DNA of 64,000 bases from Pseudonocardia sp. KRD291 (GCF_019263595.1 NZ_JADQDD010000001.1:62001-126000); one strand, 5' to 3'; shown: positions 1 to 9,137, numbered from the stretch's first letter. Numbers and translations: made by a program. The notes: generated by a model not told the origin, from the sequence alone.

Positions 1-279
1 CGGATGGACGACGCCTGGCTGGGCAGCGTCGATATCTCGATCAACAAAGCGTTCACCGCCCGCGCGTTCGACACCGCCACGGCCGACCTGGCCACCAACG
101 CCCAACCCGGCGGCCAGTTCTTCGGCATCAGCGATTCCAACCACGGCCGCGTCATGATCTTCGCCGGCGGGGTACCGCTACGCAGCAGCGACGGCATCGT
201 GGTCGGCGCGGTGGGGGTCAGCGGCGGCACCGGCGAACAGGACCAGACCATCGCCGACACCGCGGCCGCCGCGTTCTGA
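1..279 (+). CDS. GlcG/HbpS-like heme-binding domain protein, C-terminal part
   Basis: The reading frame is open from the window edge, so the 5' end is missing. The last 90 or so residues resemble the GlcG/HbpS family (DUF336): a stretch with FFGI followed by IFAGGVPL, then a glycine-rich VVGAVGVSGG segment and a closing D-x-x-IADTAAAAF helix. Family members are small heme-binding or redox-stress proteins, often encoded next to oxidoreductases or glycolate genes. The partner genes lie outside the window, so the role here is open. The next gene is on the opposite strand and convergent, 258 bases away. Confidence 0.75.
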   Translation, partial: RMDDAWLGSVDISINKAFTARAFDTATADLATNAQPGGQFFGISDSNHGRVMIFAGGVPLRSSDGIVVGAVGVSGGTGEQDQTIADTAAAAF

Positions 280-537
280 GCCGGGCGGGTAACAGCGACA
301 GCACGTCAGCAGGACTGACGACATCGAGCCTCGGGCGCGCCCAAGGCTCGATCGCCCGACCATCGTCAACGACGACGCAGCGGGCCAGACGGAGCCGACT
401 GGCCGAGGACGGCGGGGCGTTAACGTGGGGCCACGAGTGCCTCGGTGTATATGTCGCAATACACACCGGACCCGAAGGCCCTGCCAAACGTCAAGATCAA
501 CCCACCTGACCGGACGTACTCAACCTCTGTGGCCAGT
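280..537. other. Intergenic stretch between convergent genes
   Basis: No convincing gene lies here. The short open frames on both strands lack family resemblance and ribosome binding sites. I see no strong terminator hairpin. Confidence 0.4.
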
Positions 538-1437
538 TCAGCTAGAGAGGTTGTTCTGGTCTCGCCGATGCCGCATCCGCTCGGCACTGGCGACGAAGTC
601 CGCGACCAGCGGATGCGCGGCCAGCCGCGGCCAGGCCAGCGTGATCGGCACCCGCGGAGAGTCTGCGACGAGCCGGTAGCGGATCTGCGGGTGAGTGTAG
701 AGCCGTCCGGTGGAGGCCGGGGTCAGTCCGACACCCCGCCCCGCGGCGATCGCCTCCATCCACTCGTCGACGTTGCGGACCCGCACGACGGTGTCCGGTC
801 GCCGGGTCGACGCCCACAGCTCGAGCGTGGTCGTGCCGGAGACCACGTTGATCACGATCGTTTCGCCCGCGAGGTCGGCCAGTACGACCTCCTCGCCGGA
901 CAGCAGCGGGTGATCGGCCGGGAGGGCCACGACGCGGGGTTCGTCGGCCAGCACCAGCGTCCCGAACCGGGGGGCACCGGGGTCGCCCGGCAGGAACCCC
1001 ACGTGGGTGCGACCGTCGTCGAGCCCGGCCACCGTGTCGTCGTAGCGCCGGATCTCCACCGTCACCTCCGGATGGGCGCGCTCGAAGTCACGCACGATCG
1101 GCGCCGTGTACTCGGCCGTGGAGCCCCAGGTGAACCCGACCCGCAGGACGGGTGACCCGCCGGTCGCGGCACCGACCGCCTCGTCGAGCACGGCCAGCAC
1201 GCGATGCGCGTGCGCCAGGAACTGCTGACCGGCCGCGGTGAGCGCAACCGTGCGGCGGTTCCGCGACAGCAGCGCCGTACCGACCAGGCGCTCCAGGGAC
1301 GCGACGGTGCGGCTCATGGCGGGCTGGGTGATCTGCAGGGTCTGCGCGGCGCGGGTGAAGTTGCGCTCCCGCGCGACGGCCACGAACGCGCGCAGATGCC
1401 TTATCTCCACCCCGTGCTCGGCCGGCATCTCACTCAT
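538..1437 (-). CDS. LysR-family transcriptional regulator
   Basis: A 299-residue LysR-type regulator, the normal length. The N-terminal winged helix-turn-helix is at about residues 12-65 (LRAFVAVARERNFTRAA, then QPAMSRTVASLE, with a L-x-R-N-R-R wing). The effector-binding domain starts near residue 90 (LRVGFTWGS) and has the usual two-lobed pattern. I chose the ATG at 1437 because the helix-turn-helix begins right after it; the frame stays open for another 118 codons upstream, but that part is antisense to the start of the divergent gene. It is divergent from the operon beginning at 1562, the classic arrangement for a LysR activator of that operon, whose inducer is unknown. Confidence 0.9.
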   Translation of the reverse strand: MSEMPAEHGVEIRHLRAFVAVARERNFTRAAQTLQITQPAMSRTVASLERLVGTALLSRNRRTVALTAAGQQFLAHAHRVLAVLDEAVGAATGGSPVLRVGFTWGSTAEYTAPIVRDFERAHPEVTVEIRRYDDTVAGLDDGRTHVGFLPGDPGAPRFGTLVLADEPRVVALPADHPLLSGEEVVLADLAGETIVINVVSGTTTLELWASTRRPDTVVRVRNVDEWMEAIAAGRGVGLTPASTGRLYTHPQIRYRLVADSPRVPITLAWPRLAAHPLVADFVASAERMRHRRDQNNLSS

Positions 1438-1561
1438 GCGTCGGAAGCATAAGTGGTGCTGGATCGGCATTTCCACCCGCGCCGAACGCGGGCCTAGCGT
1501 CGTCTCATCGCCGATCCCGACGAGGAGAGGCGCAACTGACGAAGAGAGGACGGGACCGACG
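1438..1561. promoter_or_regulatory. Divergent promoter region with candidate LysR site
   Basis: The 124 bases between the divergent LysR gene and the lyase operon must hold both promoters. An imperfect inverted repeat at 1453-1476 (GTGG and TGC, seven bases, then GCA and CCAC) has the shape of a LysR recognition site. GAGAGG at about 1543 is a plausible ribosome binding site for the operon. The site call is an inference from position and symmetry. Confidence 0.35.
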
Positions 1562-2488
1562 ATGGTCTCCTTCCGCGGTGTGATCCCGGCGCATCTGCTC
1601 CCGTTCACCGAGGACCTACAGATCGACGAGCACAATCTGCGCCGCCACCTGCGTTCCCTGCTCGACGTCGAGGGCGTCGCGGGCATCACGACCAACGCGC
1701 ACGCGTCGGAGGTGGCCACGCTGACCGCCGACGAGCAGCGCCGCCAGCTCGACATCGTCCTCGACGAGGTCGCCGGACGGGTCCCGGTCATCTCCGGGGT
1801 CTACCAGGACGGCTCCGCCGAGGCCGGGCGGATCGCCGCGAACGCCGAGGCGGCGGGCGCCGACGGCCTGCTGGTGTTCCCCACGGTGGTGTTCGACGGC
1901 GGCGCGCAGCTGCGCCCGGAGATGGCGGTGGGGCACTACGCCGCGATCGCCGACGCCACCTCCCTGCCGATGATCGCGTTCGTCTACCCGGCGACGTCCG
2001 GGCTGCGGCTGGGCACCGACGCCCTGGTCCGGGTCTGTTCCGAGATCGACAACGTGGTCGCGGTCAAGGAGTGGTCGAACGACATCATCGCCTACGAGCG
2101 CAACCTGCGTGCGCTGCGAGCGCTGGACAAGCCGGTCTCGGTGCTGTCCAGCTTCAGCCGCTCACTGCTCGCCTCGCTCGTGCTGGGCGCGGACGGCATC
2201 CTCTCCGGGCACGGCAGCGTCGTGGTGGACCTGCAGGTGGAGCTGTTCCGAGCCGTGGAGAAGCATGACCTGGCCGACGCCCGCCGGGTCTGGGACCGCA
2301 TACAGCCCTTCGCCGAGGCCTGCTACGCCGACCCGTTCCTGGACGGGCACAACCGGATGAAGGTCGCGCTGGCGCAGCTGGGCCGGATCGACGCCGCGCA
2401 CGTCCGGCCACCGCTGCAGCCGGTGTCCGACACCGAGCGGGCGACGCTGCGGGCCGCCGTCGAGCGGGCGGAGCTGCCCCGTGGGTGA
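1562..2488 (+). CDS. DapA/N-acetylneuraminate lyase-family aldolase or dehydratase
   Basis: A 308-residue class I TIM-barrel lyase of the dihydrodipicolinate synthase superfamily. The Schiff-base lysine is K169 in VAVKEW, the catalytic tyrosine is Y142 in FVYPATSG, and the tandem threonines that bind the keto-acid carboxylate are T43-T44 (GITTNAHAS). Members condense or cleave pyruvate-type keto acids, or act as dehydratases on keto-sugar acids. The next genes (flavoprotein, MHS transporter, two SDRs) suggest a catabolic lyase rather than lysine biosynthesis. The ATG at 1562 follows a GAGAGG motif; the frame is open far upstream but that is antisense to the LysR gene. The stop overlaps the next start by eight bases, so translation is probably coupled. 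Confidence 0.85.
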   Translation: MVSFRGVIPAHLLPFTEDLQIDEHNLRRHLRSLLDVEGVAGITTNAHASEVATLTADEQRRQLDIVLDEVAGRVPVISGVYQDGSAEAGRIAANAEAAGADGLLVFPTVVFDGGAQLRPEMAVGHYAAIADATSLPMIAFVYPATSGLRLGTDALVRVCSEIDNVVAVKEWSNDIIAYERNLRALRALDKPVSVLSSFSRSLLASLVLGADGILSGHGSVVVDLQVELFRAVEKHDLADARRVWDRIQPFAEACYADPFLDGHNRMKVALAQLGRIDAAHVRPPLQPVSDTERATLRAAVERAELPRG

Positions 2489-4217
2489 GAGCGCCGACCT
2501 GTTCGACCCGATCGAGATCGGCGGCGTCCGGCTCCGCAATCGCACCCTGCTGCCCTCGATGACCACCCGCCTCGCCGACGACGCCGGGCACGTCACCGAC
2601 GCCACCCTCGCCTACTACCGGGCCCGCGCCGAGGGCGGCGTCGGGCTGGTGACCGTCGAGATGGCCTCCCCCGAGATCGCCGGCAAGCACCGCTTCCGCG
2701 AGCTGGGCATCTACGACGACATGTTCCTGCCCGGCCTGCGCCGGCTGGTGGACGCGCTGCACGAGGCCGGGGCGTGCGCGTCGATCCAGCTCGGGCACGG
2801 CGGCAGCCGGGCCCGGTCCGCGGTCTCCGGCACCACCCCCGTGGCGCCATCGGCCGTGCCCACCCCGGTCTTCGAGGTGGAGAGCGAGATCGCCGTCCCG
2901 GAGGCCATGTCGCCCGCCCGGATCCGCGAGACGGTCGACGCGTACGTGGCCGCGGCGGCCCGCGCGCAGCGGGCCGGGTTCGACCTGGTGGAGCTGCACG
3001 GCGCGCACGGTTATCTGATCTCGCAGTTCCTGTCCCCGCTGGAGAACACCCGCACCGACTCCTACGGCGGATCGTTGGAGAACCGGGCCCGGTTCGGCCT
3101 GGACATCCTGCGCCGCATCAAGACCGAGGTCCCGGGCCTGCCGGTGATCTTCCGGATCGGGGTGGAGGACTTCTTCCAAGGCGGGCTCACCGCCGACGAG
3201 GGCATGCAGGTCGGCCGATGGTCCGAGCAGAACGGTGCCGACGCGGTCAGTGTGACCGCCGGGCACTACCGCTCGCTGCCGGCCGCCGAGCGGATGATCC
3301 CGCCGATGGCCTACCCCGCGGCGACGTTCGTGGAGTACGCGGCACAGATGAAGCAGCTCGTCGACGTCCCGGTGATCGGGGTCGGGCGCCTCGGCGATCC
3401 CGCCCTCGCCGCCCGTGCCGTGGCCGACGGCAAGCTCGACATCGTGGCCCTGGGCCGCCCGCTGATCGCCGACCCGCACTGGGTGGCCAAGGCACAGGCC
3501 GGAGCCCCGGTCCGGCGCTGCCTGGCCTGCAACCACTGCATCACGAACATGCGCTCCGGCGCACAGCTGTCCTGTGTGGTCAACCCGGCGACCGGTCGGG
3601 AAGAAACCTACGCCGGCACGAGCGCGCCAGGGGGCCGCCGGATCGTGGTGCTCGGCGCCGGACCGGCCGGGTTGACCTACGCCTCGCTGGTCGCCGAGGG
3701 CAACGACGTCACCGTGATCGACACGGCGGAACGCGCCGGCGGGGCGTTCCGGCTCACCGGGCTCGCACCCCGGTTCAACGACGTCGCCGCGGCCGAACCG
3801 ACATTCGCCGCCTACGTCGGCGATCTCGAACGAACCTGCCGGCTCGGCGGTGTCCGGTTCCGCTACGGCTCCGAGGCCACCCGCGACGACCTGCGTGGCG
3901 CCGACCTGGTCGCGGTGGCGACCGGCGCGGACTACCGGTTCGGCCTCGGCGCCGTGGTCCCCCGCCTGCTGCGCACCCGGGCCGCCCGCTCCGGGGCCGC
4001 CGCCCGGCTGTTCGCCTCGACCCGGGTCCGCGACAGCCTCTACTACCGGCTGCGCACCGGACGCGGCGCCGCCCTGGCCCGCCGTCTCCCCCTCGAGCCG
4101 GGCACCGAGGTGCTCGTGCTCGGCGACGCCGCCCGGGCCGGCAAGGCCCGCGAGGCCATCACGAGCGCGTTCGACGCCGCCCTGGCGCCCAGCACCCACA
4201 CCGCGCCCACCCCCTGA
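2481..4217 (+). CDS. Old-yellow-enzyme-like NADH:flavin oxidoreductase with Fe-S and FAD domains
   Basis: A 578-residue member of the 2,4-dienoyl-CoA reductase / trimethylamine dehydrogenase family. The FMN TIM barrel fills residues 1-340 (DLFDPIEIGGV start, HGAHGYLI active-site segment, and a NTRTDSYGGS loop). A 4Fe-4S site follows with cysteines 347, 350, 353 and 365. A dinucleotide-binding domain begins near residue 388 (VVLGAGPAG). Typical members have about 650-690 residues; here the part after the first dinucleotide fold is short and ends in LVLGDAARAGKAREAI. It may therefore lack a complete NAD(P)H domain, or belong to a compact subgroup. Reactions in the family are reductions of enones or oxidative demethylations. 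The start is a GTG overlapping the preceding stop. A 726-codon antisense frame over this gene is a codon-bias shadow. Confidence 0.85.
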   Translation: MGESADLFDPIEIGGVRLRNRTLLPSMTTRLADDAGHVTDATLAYYRARAEGGVGLVTVEMASPEIAGKHRFRELGIYDDMFLPGLRRLVDALHEAGACASIQLGHGGSRARSAVSGTTPVAPSAVPTPVFEVESEIAVPEAMSPARIRETVDAYVAAAARAQRAGFDLVELHGAHGYLISQFLSPLENTRTDSYGGSLENRARFGLDILRRIKTEVPGLPVIFRIGVEDFFQGGLTADEGMQVGRWSEQNGADAVSVTAGHYRSLPAAERMIPPMAYPAATFVEYAAQMKQLVDVPVIGVGRLGDPALAARAVADGKLDIVALGRPLIADPHWVAKAQAGAPVRRCLACNHCITNMRSGAQLSCVVNPATGREETYAGTSAPGGRRIVVLGAGPAGLTYASLVAEGNDVTVIDTAERAGGAFRLTGLAPRFNDVAAAEPTFAAYVGDLERTCRLGGVRFRYGSEATRDDLRGADLVAVATGADYRFGLGAVVPRLLRTRAARSGAAARLFASTRVRDSLYYRLRTGRGAALARRLPLEPGTEVLVLGDAARAGKAREAITSAFDAALAPSTHTAPTP

Positions 4218-4242
4218 CACAACCGACAAGAGGTCCAGTGCC

Positions 4243-5583
4243 ATGACAGAGACGTCAATGAGCGCAGTACATGCCCCGCCGGGCAGCCGGCGGCAGAGCG
4301 GCAAGGTCGCCTTCGCCAGCCTGATCGGCACCACCGTCGAGTGGTACGACTTCTACATCTACGGCACCGCCGCCGCCCTGGTGTTCCCGAAGCTGTTCTT
4401 CCCCGAGTTCTCACCGGGGGCGGGCCTGCTCGCGGCGCTGTCCACCTACGCGGTGGGCTTCGCCGCCCGCCCGCTCGGCGGCATCGTGTTCGGTCACTAC
4501 GGCGACCGGCTCGGGCGCAAGAAGATGCTGGTGATCTCGCTACTCGCGATGGGCTTCGGGACCCTGGCGATGGGCTTGGTCCCGGGCTTCGCCGAGGTCG
4601 GCATCCTGGCCCCGATCCTCATCGTGGCGCTCCGGTTCATCCAGGGCGTCGCCGTCGGCGGTGAATGGGGCGGGGCGGTGCTGATGGCCGTCGAGCACGC
4701 ACCGCCGGGCAAGGCCGGCCTGTACGGGTCGTGGCCGCAGGTCGGCAGCCCGCTCGGGCTGGTGCTCTCCACCGCGGCCTTCTCCGCGGTGAGCGTGCTG
4801 CCCGACGAGGACTTCCTGTCCTGGGGCTGGCGGATACCGTTCCTGGCCAGCGCGGTACTGATCATCGTCGGGCTCGTCGTGCGGCTGCGGCTGATGGAGT
4901 CCCCGGTGTTCGCACAGATGCAGGCGGCCGGCGACACCGCCCGACTGCCGGTGCGCGACGCACTGGCCAAGCACCCGGGCAGCGTGCTCGGCGCCGCCGG
5001 CGCGTTCGTCGTGATCAACACCGTCTTCTACCTGGTCACCGTGCTCGGCCTGTCCTGGGCCACCTCGCACCTGGGCATCCCGCGCGGCACCTTCCTGGCC
5101 GCCGTCCTGGTCGCTGCGGTGATCATGTGCGGCACGGTGCCGCTGTTCGGTGCGCTGTCCGACCGGGTCGGCCGACGCCCGGTGTTCGCGGCCGGGGCGA
5201 TCCTGGTTGCGCTGTTCGCGTTCCCGCTGTTCTGGCTGATCGAGACGATGTCGACGCCGCTGCTGTTCCTCGGCGTCATCGTGATCATGGGCATCGGGCA
5301 CCCGCTGATGTACGGGCCACAGGCCGCGCTGTACTCGGAGATGTTCCCGCCCGCGCTGCGCTACTCGGGCGCGTCGCTGGGTTACCAGATCGGCGGCATG
5401 CTCGGCGGGCTCGTCCCGCTCGTGGCCAGCGCCCTGCTGATCAGCTACGACAACGCGTCGTGGCCGATGGCCACGCTGCTCGCCGTCACCGCCGTGATCA
5501 GCCTGCTGTCGCTGCTCACGATCCGCGCCCGCTACGCCGACCACACCGGCACCGACCACACCGCCGGGGAGGTCACGCCGTGA
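4243..5583 (+). CDS. MFS transporter, metabolite:H+ symporter (MHS) type
   Basis: A 446-residue membrane protein with twelve predicted hydrophobic helices. It starts with the MHS signature GTTVEWYDFYIYG, and has the MFS loop motif GHYGDRLGRKK after helix 2 and its repeat GALSDRVGRR between helices 8 and 9. RFIQGVAVGGEWGGA in helix 4 is also typical of this branch (ShiA, KgtP, ProP relatives), which imports organic acids or zwitterions with protons. The ATG at 4243 has AAGAGG ten bases upstream. It sits inside the lyase/SDR operon, so it probably imports the substrate of that pathway; which acid this is cannot be told from sequence. Confidence 0.92.
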   Translation: MTETSMSAVHAPPGSRRQSGKVAFASLIGTTVEWYDFYIYGTAAALVFPKLFFPEFSPGAGLLAALSTYAVGFAARPLGGIVFGHYGDRLGRKKMLVISLLAMGFGTLAMGLVPGFAEVGILAPILIVALRFIQGVAVGGEWGGAVLMAVEHAPPGKAGLYGSWPQVGSPLGLVLSTAAFSAVSVLPDEDFLSWGWRIPFLASAVLIIVGLVVRLRLMESPVFAQMQAAGDTARLPVRDALAKHPGSVLGAAGAFVVINTVFYLVTVLGLSWATSHLGIPRGTFLAAVLVAAVIMCGTVPLFGALSDRVGRRPVFAAGAILVALFAFPLFWLIETMSTPLLFLGVIVIMGIGHPLMYGPQAALYSEMFPPALRYSGASLGYQIGGMLGGLVPLVASALLISYDNASWPMATLLAVTAVISLLSLLTIRARYADHTGTDHTAGEVTP

Positions 5584-6353
5584 CCGCACTCGATCTCACC
5601 GGCCGCACCGCCGCCGTCACCGGCGCGGCCCGCGGCATCGGCCAGGCCATCGCCACGGCGCTGGCCGACGCCGGAGCCCGGGTAGCCGTGATCGACAAGG
5701 ACGCCGACGGTGCCCAGCTGGTCGCCGAGAAGATCGGCGGCGTGCCGGTGTCGGCCGACCTCACCGAGGCCGCCGCCGTGGAGCGGGCCTTCGCCGAGGT
5801 CGTCGAGCAGCTCGGCGCCCCCGACGTGTTCGTCAACAACGCCGGCATCCTGCGGGCCGGTGACCTGATCACCTCCGGGATCGACGACTGGGACGCCCAG
5901 TTCGCCGTCAACACCCGTGCGGCGTTCCTGTCCGTGCGGGCCGCCGCGGGACACATGCGGGCCCGCGGCGGGCCGGGCTCGATCGTCGTGGTCACCTCGA
6001 ACTGCGCCCGCACCCCGCGGATGGACCTGGGCGCCTACTGCGCGTCCAAGGCGGCCACCGACATGATGGCCCGCTGCCTGGCCCTCGAGCTCGCCGGCGA
6101 GGGCATCCGGGTCAACACGCTCTGCCCGGGCTCCTGCGACACCGAGCTGCAACGCGTCCAGTGGCGCAAGCTCGGCGTCGGCCCGGAGCGCCAGATCCAC
6201 GGTGACCCCGCGAAGTACCGCACCGGCATCCCGATGGGACGCCTCACCACACCCCAGGACGTCGCCGACCTGGCCCTCGTACTCGCCTCGGACGCCACCC
6301 GGTTCGTCACCGGACAGTCCTGGCACGTCGACGGAGGACAGACCCTGCCATGA
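5580..6353 (+). CDS. Short-chain dehydrogenase/reductase
   Basis: A 257-residue classical SDR. The cofactor motif is TGAARGIG at residues 14-21, NNAG follows in the Rossmann fold, and the catalytic pair is Y153/K157 in YCASK with a serine in the preceding strand (VVTSN). D39-type acidic residue after the second strand (VIDKD) suggests NAD rather than NADP. The ending DGGQTLP is usual. The GTG start overlaps the transporter stop by four bases (GTGA). It is presumably an alcohol or diol dehydrogenase acting in the same pathway as the lyase; the general look is near 2,3-dihydrodiol/EntA-type SDRs, but the substrate is not determined. Confidence 0.9.
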   Translation: MTALDLTGRTAAVTGAARGIGQAIATALADAGARVAVIDKDADGAQLVAEKIGGVPVSADLTEAAAVERAFAEVVEQLGAPDVFVNNAGILRAGDLITSGIDDWDAQFAVNTRAAFLSVRAAAGHMRARGGPGSIVVVTSNCARTPRMDLGAYCASKAATDMMARCLALELAGEGIRVNTLCPGSCDTELQRVQWRKLGVGPERQIHGDPAKYRTGIPMGRLTTPQDVADLALVLASDATRFVTGQSWHVDGGQTLP

Positions 6354-7126
6354 ACGACGCCACCACCGCCTCCCTCGCGAACGACTTCGCCGGGCTGACC
6401 GCCGTCGTCACCGGCGGGGCCTCCGGGATCGGCGCCGCGACGGCGGCCCTGTTCGCCGCACGCGGCGCCCAGGTCGCAGTCCTCGACCTCGACCCGGGCG
6501 GCGTGCCCGGCCCGTTGCTGGGGGTGCCCGCCGACGTCACCGACGGCGGCTCTGTCACCACCGCCGTCGACGAGGTCGTGGCGGCGTTCGGCGGGATCGA
6601 CATCCTCGTCAACAACGCCGGAGTCGGTGCGGCCGGCACGGTGGAGGCCAACGAACTCGACGAGTGGCGGCGGGTACTCGACGTGAACCTGCTCGGGCTG
6701 GTGCGCACCACCAGGGCCGCGCTGCCGGCCCTGCGCCGTGCGGGCTCGGCAGCAGTGGTCAACGTCTGCTCCATCGTGGCCACCGCCGGGCTGCCCGACC
6801 GAGCGCTGTACTCGGCGAGCAAGGGCGCCGTGCTGTCCCTGACCCGGGCCATGGCAGCGGACCACGTCGGCGAGGGGATCCGGGTCAACTGCGTATGCCC
6901 CGGCACCGTCGACACCCCGTGGATCGGTCGGTTACTCGATGCCGCCGACGACTCCGACGCCGAGCTCGCGGCGCTGCGCGCCCGTCAACCGACCGGTGGA
7001 CTCGTCGGGATGGACGAGATCGCCCGGTCCATCCTTCATCTCGCCGACCCGCACCTGCCCTCACTCACCGGCATCGACCTCGCCGTCGACGGTGGGATGT
7101 CGGGCCTCCGCGTCCCGCGGCGGTGA
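6350..7126 (+). CDS. Short-chain dehydrogenase/reductase
   Basis: A 258-residue classical SDR, last gene of the operon, overlapping the previous SDR by four bases (ATGA). Motifs are TGGASGIG at residues 21-28, NNAG, a serine in CSIVATAG, and Y154/K158 in YSASK. The acidic LDLD after strand two suggests NAD. It is only distantly like the preceding SDR, so the two probably oxidise different hydroxyls of one substrate or successive intermediates. It is convergent with the GntR gene at 7295 across 168 bases in which I find no clear terminator. Confidence 0.9.
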   Translation: MNDATTASLANDFAGLTAVVTGGASGIGAATAALFAARGAQVAVLDLDPGGVPGPLLGVPADVTDGGSVTTAVDEVVAAFGGIDILVNNAGVGAAGTVEANELDEWRRVLDVNLLGLVRTTRAALPALRRAGSAAVVNVCSIVATAGLPDRALYSASKGAVLSLTRAMAADHVGEGIRVNCVCPGTVDTPWIGRLLDAADDSDAELAALRARQPTGGLVGMDEIARSILHLADPHLPSLTGIDLAVDGGMSGLRVPRR

Positions 7127-7294
7127 ACGACCAGCCCGGTCCCGTCCCGCCCCATTCCGCCCGTCCCGTAACGGAACACCCCCGGCGACAGGTCCGTCGC
7201 GATTCGCCGGCCGCCGCGTCCGCCTTGCCGCCGAATGGATCGGAACGGAATGGGCGGCTGCTCAACTTCTGACGCACGGGTCCGGCATGGTCAT

Positions 7295-8026
7295 CTACGA
7301 GGTCACCCGATCGGACTCGTCCAGGAGGTTCGCGATGATATCTCGCTCGACGTCGCGAATGTGCTTGACGGCCGCGGTTCGGGCCTCACGGACACGTTTT
7401 CCAGCTACTGCATCGACGATCGCGCAATGCCCCTTGTGCGCAGTTTCTCGACGACCCGGCAAGCCGATGACCTGCAGGGAGTAGTCCACGAACAAGGGCT
7501 CGATCGACGAGTGAAGGGTGAGCAACAGCGGGTTGTTGGTCATCTTCGTGATAGTCCGGTGGAGATCAGCGTCAAGCGCGACGAAAGCTTCGTCGCTCAG
7601 ACCGGTGTCCGCCATCGCCGTGATGATGTTGTGGAGGGTGTCGGCACCTTCCGGTGCGATGCGTTGAGCTGCAAAGCCTGCGGCGTCGCGCTCGAGAGTG
7701 ATCCGGGCCTCGAAGAGCTCCGGCACCGTGTACTCGTTGAGCACCAACAAGTGCGACAGGTCAGGAGTGCGACGTGTCTTGCTGACGACGAAGACTCCGA
7801 TCCCGTGGTCGGTCCGGAGCATTCCGTTCGCTTCGACAATTCTGATCGCCTCCCGCATCGAACTACGGCCGACCCCGAATTGCTCGGCGAGCACCCGTTC
7901 CGGCGGCAACTTGTCCCCGGGCGAGAAGTCCCCTCGGCCGATCATCGACTCGAGCTGCTCGGCGACGGAGTCCGCCACCTTCAGACGCCGGATCGGCTCG
8001 ATCTTGCCGTGGCTCATGTCGACCAT
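7295..8026 (-). CDS. GntR-family regulator, FadR/FCD subfamily
   Basis: A 243-residue regulator with an N-terminal winged helix at residues 10-75 (PGDKLPPERVLAEQFGVGRSS, then REAIRIVEANGML and a G-x-G-x-FV wing) and an all-helical FCD ligand domain after residue 85 (LFEARITLERDAAGFAA ... DADLHRTITKMTNNP). FCD domains often bind sugar acids or other carboxylates, usually with a metal. The ATG at 8026 has AAGAGGGG just upstream; a second ATG at 8017 is possible. It lies directly downstream of the sugar-acid operon and is probably its repressor; a FadR-type palindrome sits in that operon's promoter at 18018. Confidence 0.9.
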   Translation of the reverse strand: MVDMSHGKIEPIRRLKVADSVAEQLESMIGRGDFSPGDKLPPERVLAEQFGVGRSSMREAIRIVEANGMLRTDHGIGVFVVSKTRRTPDLSHLLVLNEYTVPELFEARITLERDAAGFAAQRIAPEGADTLHNIITAMADTGLSDEAFVALDADLHRTITKMTNNPLLLTLHSSIEPLFVDYSLQVIGLPGRRETAHKGHCAIVDAVAGKRVREARTAAVKHIRDVERDIIANLLDESDRVTS

Positions 8027-8097
8027 TCGGTCCCCTCTTGCTGTGCCCGGGATGTCGGGTGGTCGTCGTCGCGTCTGACGAGGTCGTCTGTGGTCCG

Positions 8098-8106
8098 GTG
8101 GTCTGA
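8098..8106. promoter_or_regulatory. Half-site of the candidate GntR operator
   Basis: GTGGTCTGA here repeats the left half and centre of the palindrome at 18018-18030, 72 bases upstream of the GntR start. A second GTGGTC lies six bases to the left. This could allow autoregulation. It is short and could be chance in this sequence composition. Confidence 0.3.
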
Positions 8107-8144
8107 AGAGTAGTGTCCCGTCGTCTGCGTCCGCCAGCGCTGCA

Positions 8145-9137
8145 CTAGGCGGTATCCAGGGCCGCTTCGGCCGGGTCACGTCGCGGAATGACCTCTTCAG
8201 GCAAGATCGCTCCGGGCCCGCCTACGACTCGGGCGGCCAGCAGATGTGCACGCTCGGCTGCTCGCAATGGTCGTTCGCCGTGCAGCCTGGCTGCGAGGTA
8301 CCCCGCGTTGAAGGAATCGCCGGCTGCGGTCGTGTCGACGACGGGAACGTCGGGTTGTGCCGGTACGGATGCGACGCCGTCATCGGTCAGCACCAGACAC
8401 CCCCGTGCCCCGTCCTTGATGACGCATTCCGAGACTCCGAGGCCCGCGATACGGTGTGCGCATGCTGGTCCGTCCCGGTCGCCGAAGACAGCTTGTTCGT
8501 CGGCCAGGGTAGGCAGGTAGAGGTCGGTCGATGCGACCGTGCGCTCGATGGCCGCACGCGCATCGCCGACCGTCGACCAGCCTCGCGGCCTGAAGTTGCT
8601 GTCGAACGCGACCCTCGCTCCCCGGGCACGGGCGGTCGAGAGCATCGACCAGAGTCGCTCCCGGGCCGACGCGGAGAGGATCTGGAGTGTGATCGCCGAC
8701 AGATAGATCAGGTCACTCTCCACGACGGCGCGGTTGATCCGTTCCGGCCAGCCCTGGTCGAACAGGTGTCGCGCTGCTGATTCCGACCGGTGGTAGGTGA
8801 AGGTGCGTTCTCCCTGGTCGTCGGTCCGGACCAGATACAGCCCTGGGGAGTGGCCTGGTAGGCGCGCGACCAGTTCGGTACCGATACCCTCGGCCTCGAC
8901 CGCCGAGACGAGCTCATTGCTGTACCAGTCGTCGCCCACGGCGGTGACGTAGTCGATGCGCACATCGCGGGCCCGCGTGCCGCGGGCCAAATAGACTGCG
9001 GTGTTGAAGGTGTCGCCGGCGAAGCCCAGTGCGAGCGTTCGGTCGCTGCGGTGGGTTAGTTCGACCATGCATTCGCCGATGACGGCCACCCGGGTCGGTG
9101 GGGTGTTCGCGGAGGTAGGCCTGGTGAACCCGGTCAT
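8145..9137 (-). CDS. kdgK: PfkB-family sugar kinase, probable 2-keto-3-deoxygluconate kinase
   Basis: A 330-residue ribokinase-fold kinase. It has an N-terminal GECMVEL strand, the substrate-side GDTFNTA motif (41-47) typical of KDG kinases, and the PfkB signature DTTAAGDSFNAGY with catalytic base D274. It would phosphorylate 2-keto-3-deoxygluconate or the galacto epimer at C6, giving KDPG for the aldolase encoded immediately upstream (four-base ATGA overlap). The run of lactonase, dehydratase, aldolase and kinase in one operon strongly supports the assignment; the exact sugar epimer is inferred only in general terms. Confidence 0.9.
   Translation of the reverse strand: MTGFTRPTSANTPPTRVAVIGECMVELTHRSDRTLALGFAGDTFNTAVYLARGTRARDVRIDYVTAVGDDWYSNELVSAVEAEGIGTELVARLPGHSPGLYLVRTDDQGERTFTYHRSESAARHLFDQGWPERINRAVVESDLIYLSAITLQILSASARERLWSMLSTARARGARVAFDSNFRPRGWSTVGDARAAIERTVASTDLYLPTLADEQAVFGDRDGPACAHRIAGLGVSECVIKDGARGCLVLTDDGVASVPAQPDVPVVDTTAAGDSFNAGYLAARLHGERPLRAAERAHLLAARVVGGPGAILPEEVIPRRDPAEAALDTA

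Noticed and set aside
2154-4334. A 726-codon minus-strand open frame
   Set aside because: Lies fully over the lyase and flavoprotein genes; the composition (Gly, Arg, Val, His repeats) is a third-position GC shadow and there is no family resemblance.
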